From assembly GCF_013350005.1 (NCBI RefSeq), contig NZ_JABVWW010000004.1:186001-250000 (forward strand): DNA of 64,000 bases, in the 5' to 3' direction. The DNA is from Methylocystis silviterrae. Lineage in GTDB: Bacteria; Pseudomonadota; Alphaproteobacteria; Rhizobiales; Beijerinckiaceae. The notes under the pieces are model-generated. The model searched no databases, was not told the origin of the DNA, and worked only from the letters and a program-made list of their open reading frames with translations. Numbering within the stretch: position 1 is the stretch's first letter; each line of letters starts with the position of its first letter. Position numbers and translations under genes: made by a program. This document shows, one piece after another, positions 46,780-56,283 of the stretch.

Positions 46780-47271
46780 CTAGCCGAAACGGGTTCCCAT
46801 GCGCGCGTCGATGAGCGCGCGGTTGAGTTCTCGCGCCAGCTCCGCTTTCTGATCCGGCCCCAAAAAGGCGCCGATCTCAATGCATTCGCCGCGCGAGATC
46901 AGGGCCACCCGCTCTGTCCCGAATTCTTCGTGGATCGTTTGCTCAAGCCGCACCCAGGAAGGGTTGAAGCGCCATTCCTTTCGTTGTCCGCGCGCGCCGA
47001 TTTGCGCGAAAACGAGCTCCAGCGGCGTGAGGTCGAGCGTCTCATGACTGCGGGCGGCGCGGAAGCTGACGCGGAAGGCGAGATAGAGACCAACCGCATC
47101 GAGGCCCATGAAGCCGGCGACGGGCCAGGCGCCCATGAAGAAGAACGGCAGCGCGAACAGGACCTGTCCGAAACAGAAAATCATGATGAAAAGATAGAAG
47201 GCGTGCGGCGTCATCGACCGATGCGGCGTCAGCCGCGCTGCGTAAATTTTCCGCTCGAAGGGGTCGGACAT
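46780..47271 (-). CDS. DUF2244 family membrane protein
   Basis: A 163-residue protein with two central membrane helices (about residues 27-48 and 52-68) flanked by an N-terminal MSDPFERKIYAARLTPHRS and a soluble C-terminal domain with WVRLEQ and SRGECIEIGAFLGPDQKAEL, the DUF2244 pattern. The function is unknown; it is common in alphaproteobacteria, often next to nth as here (the start of nth is 48 bp away, divergent). Confidence 0.92.
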   Translation of the reverse strand: MSDPFERKIYAARLTPHRSMTPHAFYLFIMIFCFGQVLFALPFFFMGAWPVAGFMGLDAVGLYLAFRVSFRAARSHETLDLTPLELVFAQIGARGQRKEWRFNPSWVRLEQTIHEEFGTERVALISRGECIEIGAFLGPDQKAELARELNRALIDARMGTRFG

Positions 47272-47319
47272 TTCTCCTGCCGGCTTTGTCCCTCAGATTC
47301 TAAAAGTTATAACGCGCCC

Positions 47320-48024
47320 ATGGCGGAAACAAACAGTCAGCGCGCGCGCGTCACGAAAAAACCGCGAGCCGGTGGGCGGCGGCCGGCGGCCGCTGAAGCG
47401 GCGCGCATCGAAGAGATATTTGCGCGTCTCGCAGCCGCAAATCCTGAACCCAAGACCGAACTCGGTTACAAAAACCCCTTCACGCTGCTCGTCGCCGTCG
47501 TGCTGTCCGCACAAGCGACGGATGCTGGGGTCAACAAGGCGACTCCGGCGCTCTTCGTGCAGGCCGACACGCCCGCCAAGATGGCGACGCTTGGCGAAGA
47601 GCGCGTGCGCGACCTGATCAAAACGATCGGCCTCTACCGCGCCAAGGCGAAAAATATCGTCGCCCTGTCGCGATTGCTGGTCGAACGGCATGGCGGAGAC
47701 GTGCCGCGCACGCGCGAGGAATTGACGGCGCTCCCCGGCGTCGGCCGCAAGACCGCGAATGTCGTGCTCAATGTCGCCTTCGGCGAGCCGGTGATCGCCG
47801 TCGACACGCATATCTTCCGGGTCTCCAACCGGTTGCCGCTCGCAAGCGGCAAGACGCCAGAAGAGGTCGAAGCGGGGCTGGAACGCATCGTGCCAGGCAA
47901 ATATCTGCTGCACGCGCATCACTGGCTCATTCTGCACGGTCGCTATGTGTGCAAGGCGCGCAGGCCAGAATGCCCGCGTTGCCTGATCGCCGATCTCTGC
48001 CGGTTCAAAGCCAAGACGATTTGA
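47320..48024 (+). CDS. nth: endonuclease III
   Basis: A 234-residue DNA glycosylase/AP lyase that removes oxidised pyrimidines. The helix-hairpin-helix LPGVGRKTANVVLN supplies the catalytic Lys, VDTHIFRVSNRL the catalytic Asp, and the C-terminal [4Fe-4S] loop is complete (C-x6-C-x2-C-x5-C, CKARRPECPRCLIADLC). The reading frame is open about 190 codons upstream, but that part is antisense to DUF2244; ATG 47320 is the family start with a basic Ala/Arg-rich N terminus. Confidence 0.96.
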   Translation: MAETNSQRARVTKKPRAGGRRPAAAEAARIEEIFARLAAANPEPKTELGYKNPFTLLVAVVLSAQATDAGVNKATPALFVQADTPAKMATLGEERVRDLIKTIGLYRAKAKNIVALSRLLVERHGGDVPRTREELTALPGVGRKTANVVLNVAFGEPVIAVDTHIFRVSNRLPLASGKTPEEVEAGLERIVPGKYLLHAHHWLILHGRYVCKARRPECPRCLIADLCRFKAKTI

Positions 48025-48144
48025 TTTTCCGATCCTTCCTGCCCCACGCGGGCGATGAGGACAAAGTCACAGACGCGCGGCGGGCGACGTGGGATTTTTT
48101 TGAAATCTAGCCCAAGGGCCGAACGCTGTCGGAGAGGAACCGCG

Positions 48145-48264
48145 ATGAATTACAAAATGGCGATCATCATCATGGGCGGATTGCTGCTTGTCGCCGCCAT
48201 GATCCCCTACGCCTACCAACCGCGATGCACGACCGCGGAATGCACGCCGGAGCGTCCGTATTAA
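48145..48264 (+). CDS. 39-residue single-helix membrane peptide
   Basis: GGAGAGGAA lies 5 nt before the ATG. The product starts MNYKMAIIIMGGLLLVAAMI, a single membrane helix, followed by an outward tail PYAYQPRCTTAECTPERPY with two cysteines. The strong ribosome site and helix-plus-tail design argue for a real small protein. A hairpin follows the stop. No family recognised. Confidence 0.6.
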   Translation: MNYKMAIIIMGGLLLVAAMIPYAYQPRCTTAECTPERPY

Positions 48265-48282
48265 TCCGTCAGACGGCGATCC

Positions 48283-48307
48283 GAGACGCCTGCCGTGCAG
48301 GCGTCTC
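48283..48307. terminator. hairpin between convergent genes
   Basis: A perfect 10-bp stem GAGACGCCTG / CAGGCGTCTC with a 5-base loop, between the stop of the small peptide gene (48264) and that of the Cys-rich secreted protein (48322). There is no T-run, so it may be a processing or weak bidirectional terminator. Confidence 0.5.
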
Positions 48308-48321
48308 GCAATGTTCTCGCG

Positions 48322-48834
48322 TCAATTGACCTGGCAGGTCGACTCATATCTGCCGCAGGCCCGGGCGTCGCCCCTGTCGCAGCTCTGTTTCCAGGTCCGG
48401 CAACCCGGCTTTTTCCACGGCTGGCTTTCAAATTCGCTGGATCGTTTACGTACAGGCGCGCAATTATCGGTTTCCGGCACGGGCCGCGTTCCGGGCGGGC
48501 AGCCATGCATCGAATGGCCTTCCTCGCCGCGACCCGGCCGCTGTCGTTGGCCGCTGTCGACGCAGAACTTCTGCGAGATGAAGCACGTCACCCTCCCGCC
48601 TTCCCGGCAAGACGACGAGGCGGTTTGGTAATGAACATTGCGGCTCCCATAATTGCCTTCGAGCCTTCGAACCTCCACCAGTCCCTTGTTGTTGGCCTTT
48701 GAAAGCGCTTCCTCTCTGGAATAGCCGCTGGCCGAAGCCTGCAACACGCCGCAGAAAGCAAAGGCGCTTTCCGAAAGAGAAACCAGCGAGAGGAACATTA
48801 TGGTCGAGATAAGCGCAATACGTCTGAAGCTCAT
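48322..48834 (-). CDS. cysteine-rich secreted protein
   Basis: A 170-residue protein starting MSFRRIALISTIMFLSLVSL, a Sec signal ending AFA, with AAGGGGG 5 nt upstream of the ATG. The mature part has about ten cysteines (CGVLQ, SSSCREG, VTCFISQKFC, HGCPPGT, DNCAPV, GCRTWKQSC, RACGRY, STCQVN), which should form several disulfides in the periplasm. The segment SREEALSKANNKGLVEVRRL resembles DUF4189-type domains. Function unknown. Confidence 0.72.
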   Translation of the reverse strand: MSFRRIALISTIMFLSLVSLSESAFAFCGVLQASASGYSREEALSKANNKGLVEVRRLEGNYGSRNVHYQTASSSCREGGRVTCFISQKFCVDSGQRQRPGRGEEGHSMHGCPPGTRPVPETDNCAPVRKRSSEFESQPWKKPGCRTWKQSCDRGDARACGRYESTCQVN

Positions 48835-48947
48835 GCTGCCCCCTTTTCCGCCCCAGCTCAGGCTAAGCCTGACGCGGGACGAAAGCCAGCAAGCGCGAAA
48901 ATAAAACCGGGCGAAGTCAGGCGTGGACGCGTAAACGCCGGACGATC

Positions 48948-49796
48948 CTAAGACAATTCTTTGCCCAATCGCCCCGCGAGATCCTGCACGAACTGCCAAG
49001 CGACACGGCCGGAACGGCCGCCGCGGGTGATGGACCACTCCAGCGCCTCGGCGCGGATCGTCGCCTCGGGCGCGTTCAGGCCAAAATGGTCGGCGTAGCC
49101 GAAGACCATCGCCAGATAGTCGTCCTGGCTGCAATTGTGAAAGCCGATCCAAAGTCCAAAGCGATCGGAGAGCGAGATTTTCTCTTCAATCACCTCGCCT
49201 GGGTGGATGGCGGTGGCGCTCTCATTTTCCATCATGTCGCGCGGCAACAAATGGCGGCGATTCGACGTGGCGTAAAACAGCACATTGTCCGGCCGCCCCT
49301 CGACGCCGCCTTCGAGAGCGGTCTTGAGCGCCTTGTAGCTCGTCTCCGCGCCGTCGAATGAAAGGTCGTCGCAAAAGACGATGAAGCGGAAGGGCGCCTG
49401 CGCCAGCGCGCCGAGCAGCGCGGGCAGCGCTTCAATATCCTCGCGATGGATTTCGATGAGTTTCAGCCCCTTCTCGGCGAGCGCGCCGTGAACCGATTTC
49501 ACCAGCGAGGATTTGCCCATGCCGCGCGCGCCCCACATGAGCGCGTTGTTGGCGGGAAGCCCCTGCGCGAAGCGGCTGGTGTTGGCGAGAAGCATGTCGC
49601 GCTGACGGTCGACTCCCTTGAGCAGCGCCAGATCGACGCGATTGACGCGGCGCACGGGATGGAACGCCTCGCCGGCGGCGCGCCAGACGAACGCCTCGGC
49701 GGCGGAGAAGTCGGGCGCCTGCGGCTGCGGCGGCGCCAGGCGCTCCAGCGCCCCGGCGATGCGGGCGAGCAGCTGCGCGACATCCTCTTGCGACAT
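48948..49796 (-). CDS. AAA+ ATPase, DUF815 family
   Basis: A 282-residue ATPase with Walker A ARGMGKSSLVKS (about residues 89-100), Walker B FIVFCDDLSF (near 138-147), sensor 1 FYATSNRRHLLP and the arginine-finger/sensor 2 region VIEEKISLSDRFGL. Family members (PF05673) are widespread and uncharacterised; some are linked to cell-shape or secretion functions. It is a single gene; on its 5' side is a repeat-bearing gap before glnE. Confidence 0.92.
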   Translation of the reverse strand: MSQEDVAQLLARIAGALERLAPPQPQAPDFSAAEAFVWRAAGEAFHPVRRVNRVDLALLKGVDRQRDMLLANTSRFAQGLPANNALMWGARGMGKSSLVKSVHGALAEKGLKLIEIHREDIEALPALLGALAQAPFRFIVFCDDLSFDGAETSYKALKTALEGGVEGRPDNVLFYATSNRRHLLPRDMMENESATAIHPGEVIEEKISLSDRFGLWIGFHNCSQDDYLAMVFGYADHFGLNAPEATIRAEALEWSITRGGRSGRVAWQFVQDLAGRLGKELS

Positions 49797-49822
49797 GAAA
49801 TCTTTCTCATCATTGGCGCCAC

Positions 49823-49853
49823 GCTCCCTCGTCCTTCGACAGGATGAGGGAGC
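49823..49853. repeat. family-A palindromic repeat, deletion copy
   Basis: Arms GCTCCCTC and GAGGGAGC with only the inner CGTCCTTCGACAGGATGA remaining; the central part of the core is deleted. It lies in the 294-bp gap between the DUF815 gene and glnE, which otherwise holds copy 4 and no visible gene. Confidence 0.8.
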
Positions 49854-49925
49854 TTGTTGTGCGCTGCTTCACTCAGCATCAAGACCACAATGACGCCGTG
49901 AAGCCTGTTCCTTCTGCGGAACCAA

Positions 49926-49978
49926 GGACCCTCATCCTGAGGGGGCTCCGCAGGAGCCGTCTCGAAGGACGAGGGTCC
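49926..49978. repeat. family-A palindromic repeat, copy 4
   Basis: Arms GGACCCTC and GAGGGTCC close a full core (CATCCTGAGG ... CGTCTCGAAGGACGAG) with an inner GGCTCCGCAGGAGCC hairpin. It is about 110 bp before the glnE start. Confidence 0.88.
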
Positions 49979-50090
49979 GGCTCCTTTTTCCGTTGACGAT
50001 CGCCTGTCGACTCTCAAAGCTGATTTACCGCATAGCCGGATTTATATCCCGGCGCAAAACCGCTCTCGACGCCCTGAAAGGCAAATCAAT

Positions 50091-53048
50091 TTGACGTCGG
50101 ACGCCAACGCCCTTCTCGACAGCGCCAAGGTCTTCATCGCGCCTCTCGACGCCGAGAAGGCCGAAGCGGCGCTGGCGCGCGTTCTCGAAAAAGACGGCGC
50201 GGCCAATGGCGCGCTCGCGGCGCTGTTGCTGGAGCGGCCGAAAGCGCGCGATCTGCTGCTCGGCGTGTTCGGCGCCTCGACCTATCTGACCGACCTTGCC
50301 GCCCGCGATCCGGCGCGGCTCGCGCGCATCCTCACCAGCGATCCCGCGCAGCGTGTCGAGGCCCTGATCGAAGAAACGCGAAACATCGAAACCCAAGACG
50401 AAGCCGAGCTGATGCGCCTGCTGCGCGTCACCAAGCAAGAAGCCGCGCTCGTGATCGCCCTCGCCGATCTCGCCAAAGTCTGGGACATGCCGGAGGCGAC
50501 GCGGGCGCTCACCCGGATCGCCGACGCCACGCTTTCCGCCGCCATTCGCTTCACGCTGCGCGCCGCTGCGCTCGCCGGCAAGATCGAACTCGCCGATCAG
50601 CGCGACCCGGAACGCGGATCGGGATGGATTTTTCTGGGCATGGGCAAGGGCGGCGCCTTTGAGCTGAACTACTCCTCCGACATCGACCTCATCGTTTTTT
50701 TCGACCGCTCGCGGGCGCGCCTCGCCGAACCGTCCGAGGACGTTGATTTCTTCGTCAGACAGACGAAGCGGATCGTGCGGATCATGAGCGAGCGCACGGT
50801 CGACGGCTATGTGTTTCGCACCGATTTGCGACTGCGTCCCGATCCGGGCGCGACGCCGATCGCCATCCCGCTCGAAGCGGCGCTGAGCTATTACGAGAGC
50901 ATGGGCCAGAACTGGGAGCGCGCCGCCTATATCAAGGCGCGGCCGGTCGCGGGCGACATCTTCGCCGGCGAGCAATTCCTGCAGGAGCTCGCGCCCTTTA
51001 TCTGGCGCAAATATTTCGACTTCGCCGCGATCGCCGACGTCCATTCCATCAAGCGGCAGATTCACGCCCATAAGGGACACGGCAAGGTCGCCGTCGTCGG
51101 CCACAACATCAAACTGGGACGCGGCGGCATTCGCGAGATCGAATTTTTCGTGCAGACGCAGCAGCTCATCACCGGCGGCCGCGATCGGCGCCTGCGCGGG
51201 CGCTCGACTCTGGCGATGCTCGACCAGCTCGTCGAGAGCGGCTGGGTGGCGCCGCAAGCGCGCGATGATCTGCGCGAAGCCTATCTCTTTCTGCGCGACG
51301 TCGAGCATCGCATCCAGATGGTCGCCGACGAGCAGAAACACACGCTGCCGGAAACTGAAGACGGCGTCGCCGTTATCGGCTGTATGATGGGCTTTGCGGG
51401 CTACGCCGACTTCGCCGCAGCGCTGCTGAAGCGGCTCGACGTGGTGCAGAGCCATTATGCGAAGCTTTTCGAAAGCGCGCCGCAGCTCACATCAGCGGCC
51501 GGCAATCTCGTCTTCACCGGCGACGACGACGATCCGGGGACGATCGAAACGCTCGCGAATATGGGCTTCGCCAGCCCTAAGACGGTGACGGCGACCATTC
51601 GCGGCTGGCATTTCGGCCGCTACGCCGCGACGCGTTCGACCGTCGCCCGCGAACGACTGACGGAGCTCACCCCCATCCTGCTCGAAGCCATCGCCGCGAC
51701 GGAGAACGCCGACGCCGCATTTCTCGCCTTCGACAGGCTCATCTCGAAACTGCCGGCGGGGGTGCAGCTCTTTTCCCTGCTCGTCTCGCAGCCGCGGCTT
51801 CTCAAACTCCTCGCCGCGATTACGGGCGCGGCGCCCAAGCTCGCCGAAACGATCTCCTGGCGCCCGCGCGTGCTCGACGCGCTGATGGAGCCCGCCTTTT
51901 TCGAGACGGTGCCGACGCAAAGCGAATTGGAGCAGCGCCTCGCCGGGCAATTCGCCGAGGCGCGCTCTTATGAAGACGCGCTCGACCGCGCCCGCATCTT
52001 CGGACAGGAGCAGAAATTCCTCATCGGCGTGCGCATTCTGACGGGCTCACTGTCGGTAGCGGAAGCCGGCTTCGCCTATACGCGACTCGCCGAAACGCTG
52101 ATCGCCCGGCTCTTCGCGCACGTCTGCGAGGAATTCGCCAGGACTCATGGAACGATCGATGGCGGCGCGTGCGCCGTCGTCGCCATGGGCAAGCTCGGCG
52201 GATGCGAGATGACGGCCGCGTCCGATCTCGATCTGATGCTGCTCTACGACGCCGACCCGCTGGCGGAATCACAGGGCGGCGGACGGCCGATTTCAACGCA
52301 GCAATATTACGGGCGCCTCACGCAGAGGCTGATCAGCGCCCTTTCCGCTCCCACGGCCGAAGGCCTGCTCTATGAGGTGGATTTTCGTTTGCGCCCTTCC
52401 GGCAACAGCGGGCCGCTCGCAGTAAGTCTCGCCGCCTTTTCGGATTATCAGGCCAACGAAGCGTGGACATGGGAGCACATGGCCTTGACGCGCGCCCGCG
52501 TCGTCGCGGGTCCTGAGCCGTTCACACAACGGGTCGAAGCGGCGATCCGCGTGGCGCTGACGAGTCCTCGCGACGCGCAAAAACTCAAGGACGACGTTTT
52601 GTCCATGCGCCGGCGAATAGAAAAGGAAAAGGGCGCGACGAGCCCCTGGGAGGTTAAGCAAGTCCCCGGAGGATTGATCGACATCGAGTTCATCGCGCAA
52701 TATTTGATGCTGCTGCATGGCCCGCAACATCCTGAGCTTTTTTCAACGAACGCCACGCTCGCCCTGCAGCGTGTCAAAGACGCCGGATTTCTCGACGCAG
52801 GCGCGGCGGACGCGCTGGCGGAGGCCTCAAAGCTCTATCAAGGGCTGACGCAATTGCTGCGGCTCGCCATCGACGACGCTTTCCGTCCCGCCGACGCGCC
52901 GCGCGGACTAACGGAGCTGCTGCTGCGCGTCGGCGACGCGCCAGATCTTTCCAATCTCGAAGCCCTGCTCGCCGATACGCAGAAGAGAACCCGGGAAATT
53001 TTCACGAGCGTCGTCGGAGAGGTCGCCGAGCGCCCGGTTTCGGCGTAG
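50091..53048 (+). CDS. glnE: bifunctional glutamine-synthetase adenylyltransferase/adenylyl-removing enzyme
   Basis: A 985-residue enzyme that adds AMP to, and removes AMP from, glutamine synthetase according to nitrogen status. Both nucleotidyltransferase domains are intact: GMGKGGAFELNYSSDIDLI (near residue 185, deadenylylating half) and MGKLGGCEMTAASDLDLMLL (near 700, adenylylating half), with the PII-regulated helical linker between. The start is TTG 50091, with AAAGG upstream; no ATG fits. glnA and glnB are not in the window. Confidence 0.96.
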   Translation: MTSDANALLDSAKVFIAPLDAEKAEAALARVLEKDGAANGALAALLLERPKARDLLLGVFGASTYLTDLAARDPARLARILTSDPAQRVEALIEETRNIETQDEAELMRLLRVTKQEAALVIALADLAKVWDMPEATRALTRIADATLSAAIRFTLRAAALAGKIELADQRDPERGSGWIFLGMGKGGAFELNYSSDIDLIVFFDRSRARLAEPSEDVDFFVRQTKRIVRIMSERTVDGYVFRTDLRLRPDPGATPIAIPLEAALSYYESMGQNWERAAYIKARPVAGDIFAGEQFLQELAPFIWRKYFDFAAIADVHSIKRQIHAHKGHGKVAVVGHNIKLGRGGIREIEFFVQTQQLITGGRDRRLRGRSTLAMLDQLVESGWVAPQARDDLREAYLFLRDVEHRIQMVADEQKHTLPETEDGVAVIGCMMGFAGYADFAAALLKRLDVVQSHYAKLFESAPQLTSAAGNLVFTGDDDDPGTIETLANMGFASPKTVTATIRGWHFGRYAATRSTVARERLTELTPILLEAIAATENADAAFLAFDRLISKLPAGVQLFSLLVSQPRLLKLLAAITGAAPKLAETISWRPRVLDALMEPAFFETVPTQSELEQRLAGQFAEARSYEDALDRARIFGQEQKFLIGVRILTGSLSVAEAGFAYTRLAETLIARLFAHVCEEFARTHGTIDGGACAVVAMGKLGGCEMTAASDLDLMLLYDADPLAESQGGGRPISTQQYYGRLTQRLISALSAPTAEGLLYEVDFRLRPSGNSGPLAVSLAAFSDYQANEAWTWEHMALTRARVVAGPEPFTQRVEAAIRVALTSPRDAQKLKDDVLSMRRRIEKEKGATSPWEVKQVPGGLIDIEFIAQYLMLLHGPQHPELFSTNATLALQRVKDAGFLDAGAADALAEASKLYQGLTQLLRLAIDDAFRPADAPRGLTELLLRVGDAPDLSNLEALLADTQKRTREIFTSVVGEVAERPVSA

Positions 53049-53173
53049 CCGGGAGTTGTCAGAACCGGCTCCTCGGGCATAGATACGCCGGATTCCTCGC
53101 GCAGGAGCATTTCCCGCCAGCGGCGACGGCCGCTTTTGTTCAGGGCCGCCCTGGCCTCTTTTTGGAGCACATC

Positions 53174-54076
53174 ATGTCTCACGCCCGCAAGAATGCGCGT
53201 TCTCTCGCCCGCGCCGCGCTCGGAGCGACCGCGCTCGCCGCCCTGCTGGCGATGAGCGCCGTCGGCGCGACATCTGCGGTCGCGAAAACCCTCGCCAAGG
53301 TCAATGGCGTCGAGATCACCGACGAGGACCTGAAGCTCGCCATGGAGGATCTTGGCGCCGCCATTCCGCGTCAGCTTGAAGGAAAGGCGCGCGAAACCTA
53401 TGTGCTCGACTTCCTGATCGACGAGCAGCTCGTCGTGCAGAAAGCGCAGGCCGACAAGCTCGCCGAGACGCCGGAATTCGCCAAGAAGCTCGCCTATCTG
53501 CGCGACAAGGCGCTGATGGAGACGTTGCTCGGCGACGTCGCCAAGAATGCGGCGACTGAAGCTGCCGTCAAGCAGACCTATGACGAAGCGGCGAAGAACC
53601 AGAAGCCCGAAACGGAATATCACGCGCACCACATTCTGGTGCCGACCGAAGAAGAGGCGAAGGCCGCGCTGAAGCGCGTCAAGGCCGGCGAGGATTTCGG
53701 CAAAGTCGCGACAGAACTTTCCAAGGACCCCGGCGCCAAGGGTGGCGACCTCGGCTGGTTCACGAAAGACCGCATGGTGCCGGAGTTCGGCGACGCGGCG
53801 GCGAAGATGGAGCCGGGTCAGGTCTCCGATCCGATCAAGACGCAATTCGGCTGGCACATCATCAAGCTCGACGAGAAGCGCCCGAAAGTTTTTCCGCCGC
53901 TCAATGAGGTGAAGGATCAGGTCGCCCGCTATGTCGTGCAGAAAGCGCAGAGCGAACTCGTCATGAAATTGCGCGAGGGCGCCAAGATCGAACGTTCCGA
54001 CGCGCCGGCCGAGGGCGCGCCAGGCGCCAAGCCGGCGGCCCCGACGCAAAAGCCGGCTGACGCCAAGAAGAAGTAA
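53174..54076 (+). CDS. periplasmic parvulin-type peptidyl-prolyl isomerase
   Basis: A 300-residue secreted foldase (SurA/PrsA-like): signal peptide (about 1-38), N-terminal chaperone helices (including LDFLIDEQLVVQKAQADKL) and the parvulin domain (about 150-245, EYHAHHILVPTEEEAKA, GDLGWFTKDRMVPEF, GQVSDPIKTQFGWHIIKLDE). The tail is Ala/Pro/Lys-rich. ATG 53174 has TTGGAG 7 nt upstream and is preferred over an in-frame TTG four codons earlier. It would help outer-membrane protein folding. Confidence 0.93.
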   Translation: MSHARKNARSLARAALGATALAALLAMSAVGATSAVAKTLAKVNGVEITDEDLKLAMEDLGAAIPRQLEGKARETYVLDFLIDEQLVVQKAQADKLAETPEFAKKLAYLRDKALMETLLGDVAKNAATEAAVKQTYDEAAKNQKPETEYHAHHILVPTEEEAKAALKRVKAGEDFGKVATELSKDPGAKGGDLGWFTKDRMVPEFGDAAAKMEPGQVSDPIKTQFGWHIIKLDEKRPKVFPPLNEVKDQVARYVVQKAQSELVMKLREGAKIERSDAPAEGAPGAKPAAPTQKPADAKKK

Positions 54077-54090
54077 GCGCCGAGCCCTTC

Positions 54091-54190
54091 GCCCTCCCCT
54101 TTAATGGGGAGGGTTGAAGCGCGAAGCATTTTCGGGTGGGGGCGCCCCCGCGTGGATGACGGCGCGACTCTCCCCCTCAAGGGGGAGCGT
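54091..54190. repeat. family-B repeats, diverged copies
   Basis: Two hairpins, GCCCTCCCCTTTAATGGGG at 54091 (with TCGGGTGGGGG after it) and CTCCCCCTCAAGGGGGAG near 54169, are a partial, diverged version of the composite element at 25619. They occupy the gap between the foldase gene and argJ. Confidence 0.75.
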
Positions 54191-54279
54191 GAATTGCGCG
54201 GGTCCGCTTCTCGGCCTTGACGCGGAGCTGTAGCGCCGGGCACATCCGCGCAGGTCCACTCCATTGACAAGGCTCCGCT

Positions 54280-55527
54280 ATGGCTCATAACGCCGCTGTC
54301 TCCCCGCTCGCGCCGAAATCCGCGCCCGAAATCCCGCCGCTCGAGGGCGTGCGCTTCGGCGTCGGCGCCGCGGGCGTGCGCTATGCCGGACGCACCGACG
54401 TGATGCTGGCGTTGCTCGACGCGCGAACGACGGTCGCGGGCGTCTTCACCAAATCCAAATGTCCCTCGGCGCCGGTGGATTGGTGCCGCGACAAGCTGAA
54501 GGGCGGCAAGGCGCGGGCGCTGCTCGTCAATTCCGGAAACGCCAACGCCTTCACCGGCAAGACCGGCGCACAGGCGGTCAAGTTCTCGGCGAAGCTCGCC
54601 GCCGCGGCCACCGGCGCGCCCGAGCGCCAGATTTTTCTGGCGTCCACGGGGGTCATCGGCGAACCGCTCGACGCGCATAAATTCGACGGCGTGCTTGAGA
54701 AGCTCGCGCAGGAGGCGCGGCCCGACGGCTGGCTGGACGCCGCGCGCGCCATCATGACGACCGACACCTATCCGAAGCTCTCGACCCGAAGAACGACGAT
54801 CGCCGGCGTCGAAGTGACGATCAGCGGCTTCGCCAAGGGCGCGGGCATGATCGCGCCGGATATGGCGACGATGCTCGCCTTCGTCTTCACCGATGCCGCC
54901 ATCGGCGCCGAGGCGCTGCAGGCGCTGCTCGAGAGCGGCGTTAAGGGCAGCTTCAACGCCATCACCGTCGACGGCGACACGTCGACGTCAGACACGCTGC
55001 TGCTCTTCGCCACCGGCGCAGCGAAGACGCGAGGCGCGCCGAAGATTGAGAAGGCGAGCGACAAGCGGCTGATCGAATTCAAGCGTGCGCTCGACGCCGT
55101 GCTGCTCGATCTCGCCCATCAAGTGGTGAGGGACGGCGAGGGCGCGCGCAAATTCGTCGAGGTGACGGTGACGGGCGCCGACAGCGCCAAGGCGGCGAAG
55201 CGCGTCGCCTTCTCCATCGCCAATTCGCCGCTTGTGAAGACGGCGATCGCCGGCGAGGACGCCAATTGGGGCCGCATCGTCATGGCCGTCGGCAAGGCCG
55301 GCGAGAAAGCCGATCGGGACAAGCTGGCGATCTGGTTCGGCGGCGTGCGCGTCGCCCACAAGGGTCTGCGCGACCCCGACTATGACGAAGCGGAAGTTTC
55401 GCAGATCATGAAGCGTGACGACATCGTCATCAACGTCGATCTTGGACTCGGCAAAGGCGCTGCGACCGTGTGGACCTGCGATCTCACCAAGGACTATGTC
55501 GCGATCAACGGCGATTACAGGAGCTGA
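54280..55527 (+). CDS. argJ: bifunctional ornithine acetyltransferase / N-acetylglutamate synthase
   Basis: A 415-residue arginine-pathway enzyme that transfers acetyl from N-acetylornithine to glutamate. The self-cleavage site is [16 protein letters not shown] (Thr nucleophile after Ala-Met in DMATML, near residue 200). Other blocks: [36 protein letters not shown], and [17 protein letters not shown]. The length is standard. The HAD gene follows 8 bp later, likely co-transcribed. Confidence 0.97.
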   Translation: MAHNAAVSPLAPKSAPEIPPLEGVRFGVGAAGVRYAGRTDVMLALLDARTTVAGVFTKSKCPSAPVDWCRDKLKGGKARALLVNSGNANAFTGKTGAQAVKFSAKLAAAATGAPERQIFLASTGVIGEPLDAHKFDGVLEKLAQEARPDGWLDAARAIMTTDTYPKLSTRRTTIAGVEVTISGFAKGAGMIAPDMATMLAFVFTDAAIGAEALQALLESGVKGSFNAITVDGDTSTSDTLLLFATGAAKTRGAPKIEKASDKRLIEFKRALDAVLLDLAHQVVRDGEGARKFVEVTVTGADSAKAAKRVAFSIANSPLVKTAIAGEDANWGRIVMAVGKAGEKADRDKLAIWFGGVRVAHKGLRDPDYDEAEVSQIMKRDDIVINVDLGLGKGAATVWTCDLTKDYVAINGDYRS

Positions 55528-55535
55528 TCCGCCGG

Positions 55536-56216
55536 ATGATCCTCCCGAACGCGGTTCGCGCCGCGATTTTCGACATGGACGGCACGCTCCTCGACACGGA
55601 GCGGCTCTATCTTCGCGCCATTAGCGATGCGTGTTCCGCGATGCGGTTGGAGGCCGACGACGGCTTCTTTCTGCAGATGCTCGGAACGCCCTGGTCGAAT
55701 TGCTACGCGCTGATGGAACGCCGGTTCGGCGGCGGTTTCGTTCGGGGGCGTTTCGACGGCCTGTTCGAGGATCGCTTTGGCGCGCTCACCCGGGACGGCA
55801 TTCCTGTTAAGCCCGGCGTGCGCGAACTCCTGGCGCATCTTCAGTCAAGATCCACGCCCATGGCCGTCGCGACGTCGACGAGCGGCGAGGTTGCAAGACG
55901 CCAGCTCGAGCGCGCCGGTCTTCTGAACTATTTCGCGGCGCAAGTCACGGCGGACATGGTGAAAGAGGCAAAGCCCGCGCCGGAGACCTTTCTGAAGGCC
56001 GCGGAGGAGCTTGCTGTTGCGCCTCAATATTGTCTCGCGCTTGAAGACTCCCCTGCTGGCGTCCAGTCCGCCGTGGGCTCGGGCGCGATGACGATCATGA
56101 TTCCCGACCTCGCGCCGGCGACTGCGGCTGAGCGGTCGCTGTGCGTCGCAGTCGTCAGATCGATGCATGACGTGCTAGATTGCCTGATCGCCGCCGAAGC
56201 CGCCTCTTCGGTCTGA
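55536..56216 (+). CDS. HAD family phosphatase
   Basis: A 226-residue HAD hydrolase (beta-phosphoglucomutase/Gph-like): motif I FDMDGTLLDTE with the nucleophile Asp, motif II VATSTSG, Lys in KEAKPAPETF (motif III) and LEDSPAGVQSAVGSG (motif IV). The alpha-helical cap is between motifs I and II. ATG 55536 has AGGAG about 12 nt upstream, inside the end of argJ. Substrate unknown. Confidence 0.92.
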   Translation: MILPNAVRAAIFDMDGTLLDTERLYLRAISDACSAMRLEADDGFFLQMLGTPWSNCYALMERRFGGGFVRGRFDGLFEDRFGALTRDGIPVKPGVRELLAHLQSRSTPMAVATSTSGEVARRQLERAGLLNYFAAQVTADMVKEAKPAPETFLKAAEELAVAPQYCLALEDSPAGVQSAVGSGAMTIMIPDLAPATAAERSLCVAVVRSMHDVLDCLIAAEAASSV

Positions 56217-56283
56217 TCCGCGGGGCGTGGGCGTCGGCGCTGGTCAAAGTGTGCGACCTGCGTTCTGGTGGAGCGTTATTGTC

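Noticed and set aside
46750-47319. Apparent 190-residue N-terminal extension of endonuclease III
   Set aside because: This part is antisense to the DUF2244 gene, and Nth homology starts at 47320.
50025-51455. 476-codon open frame antisense to glnE
   Set aside because: glnE is complete and motif-supported; the reverse frame is compositional.
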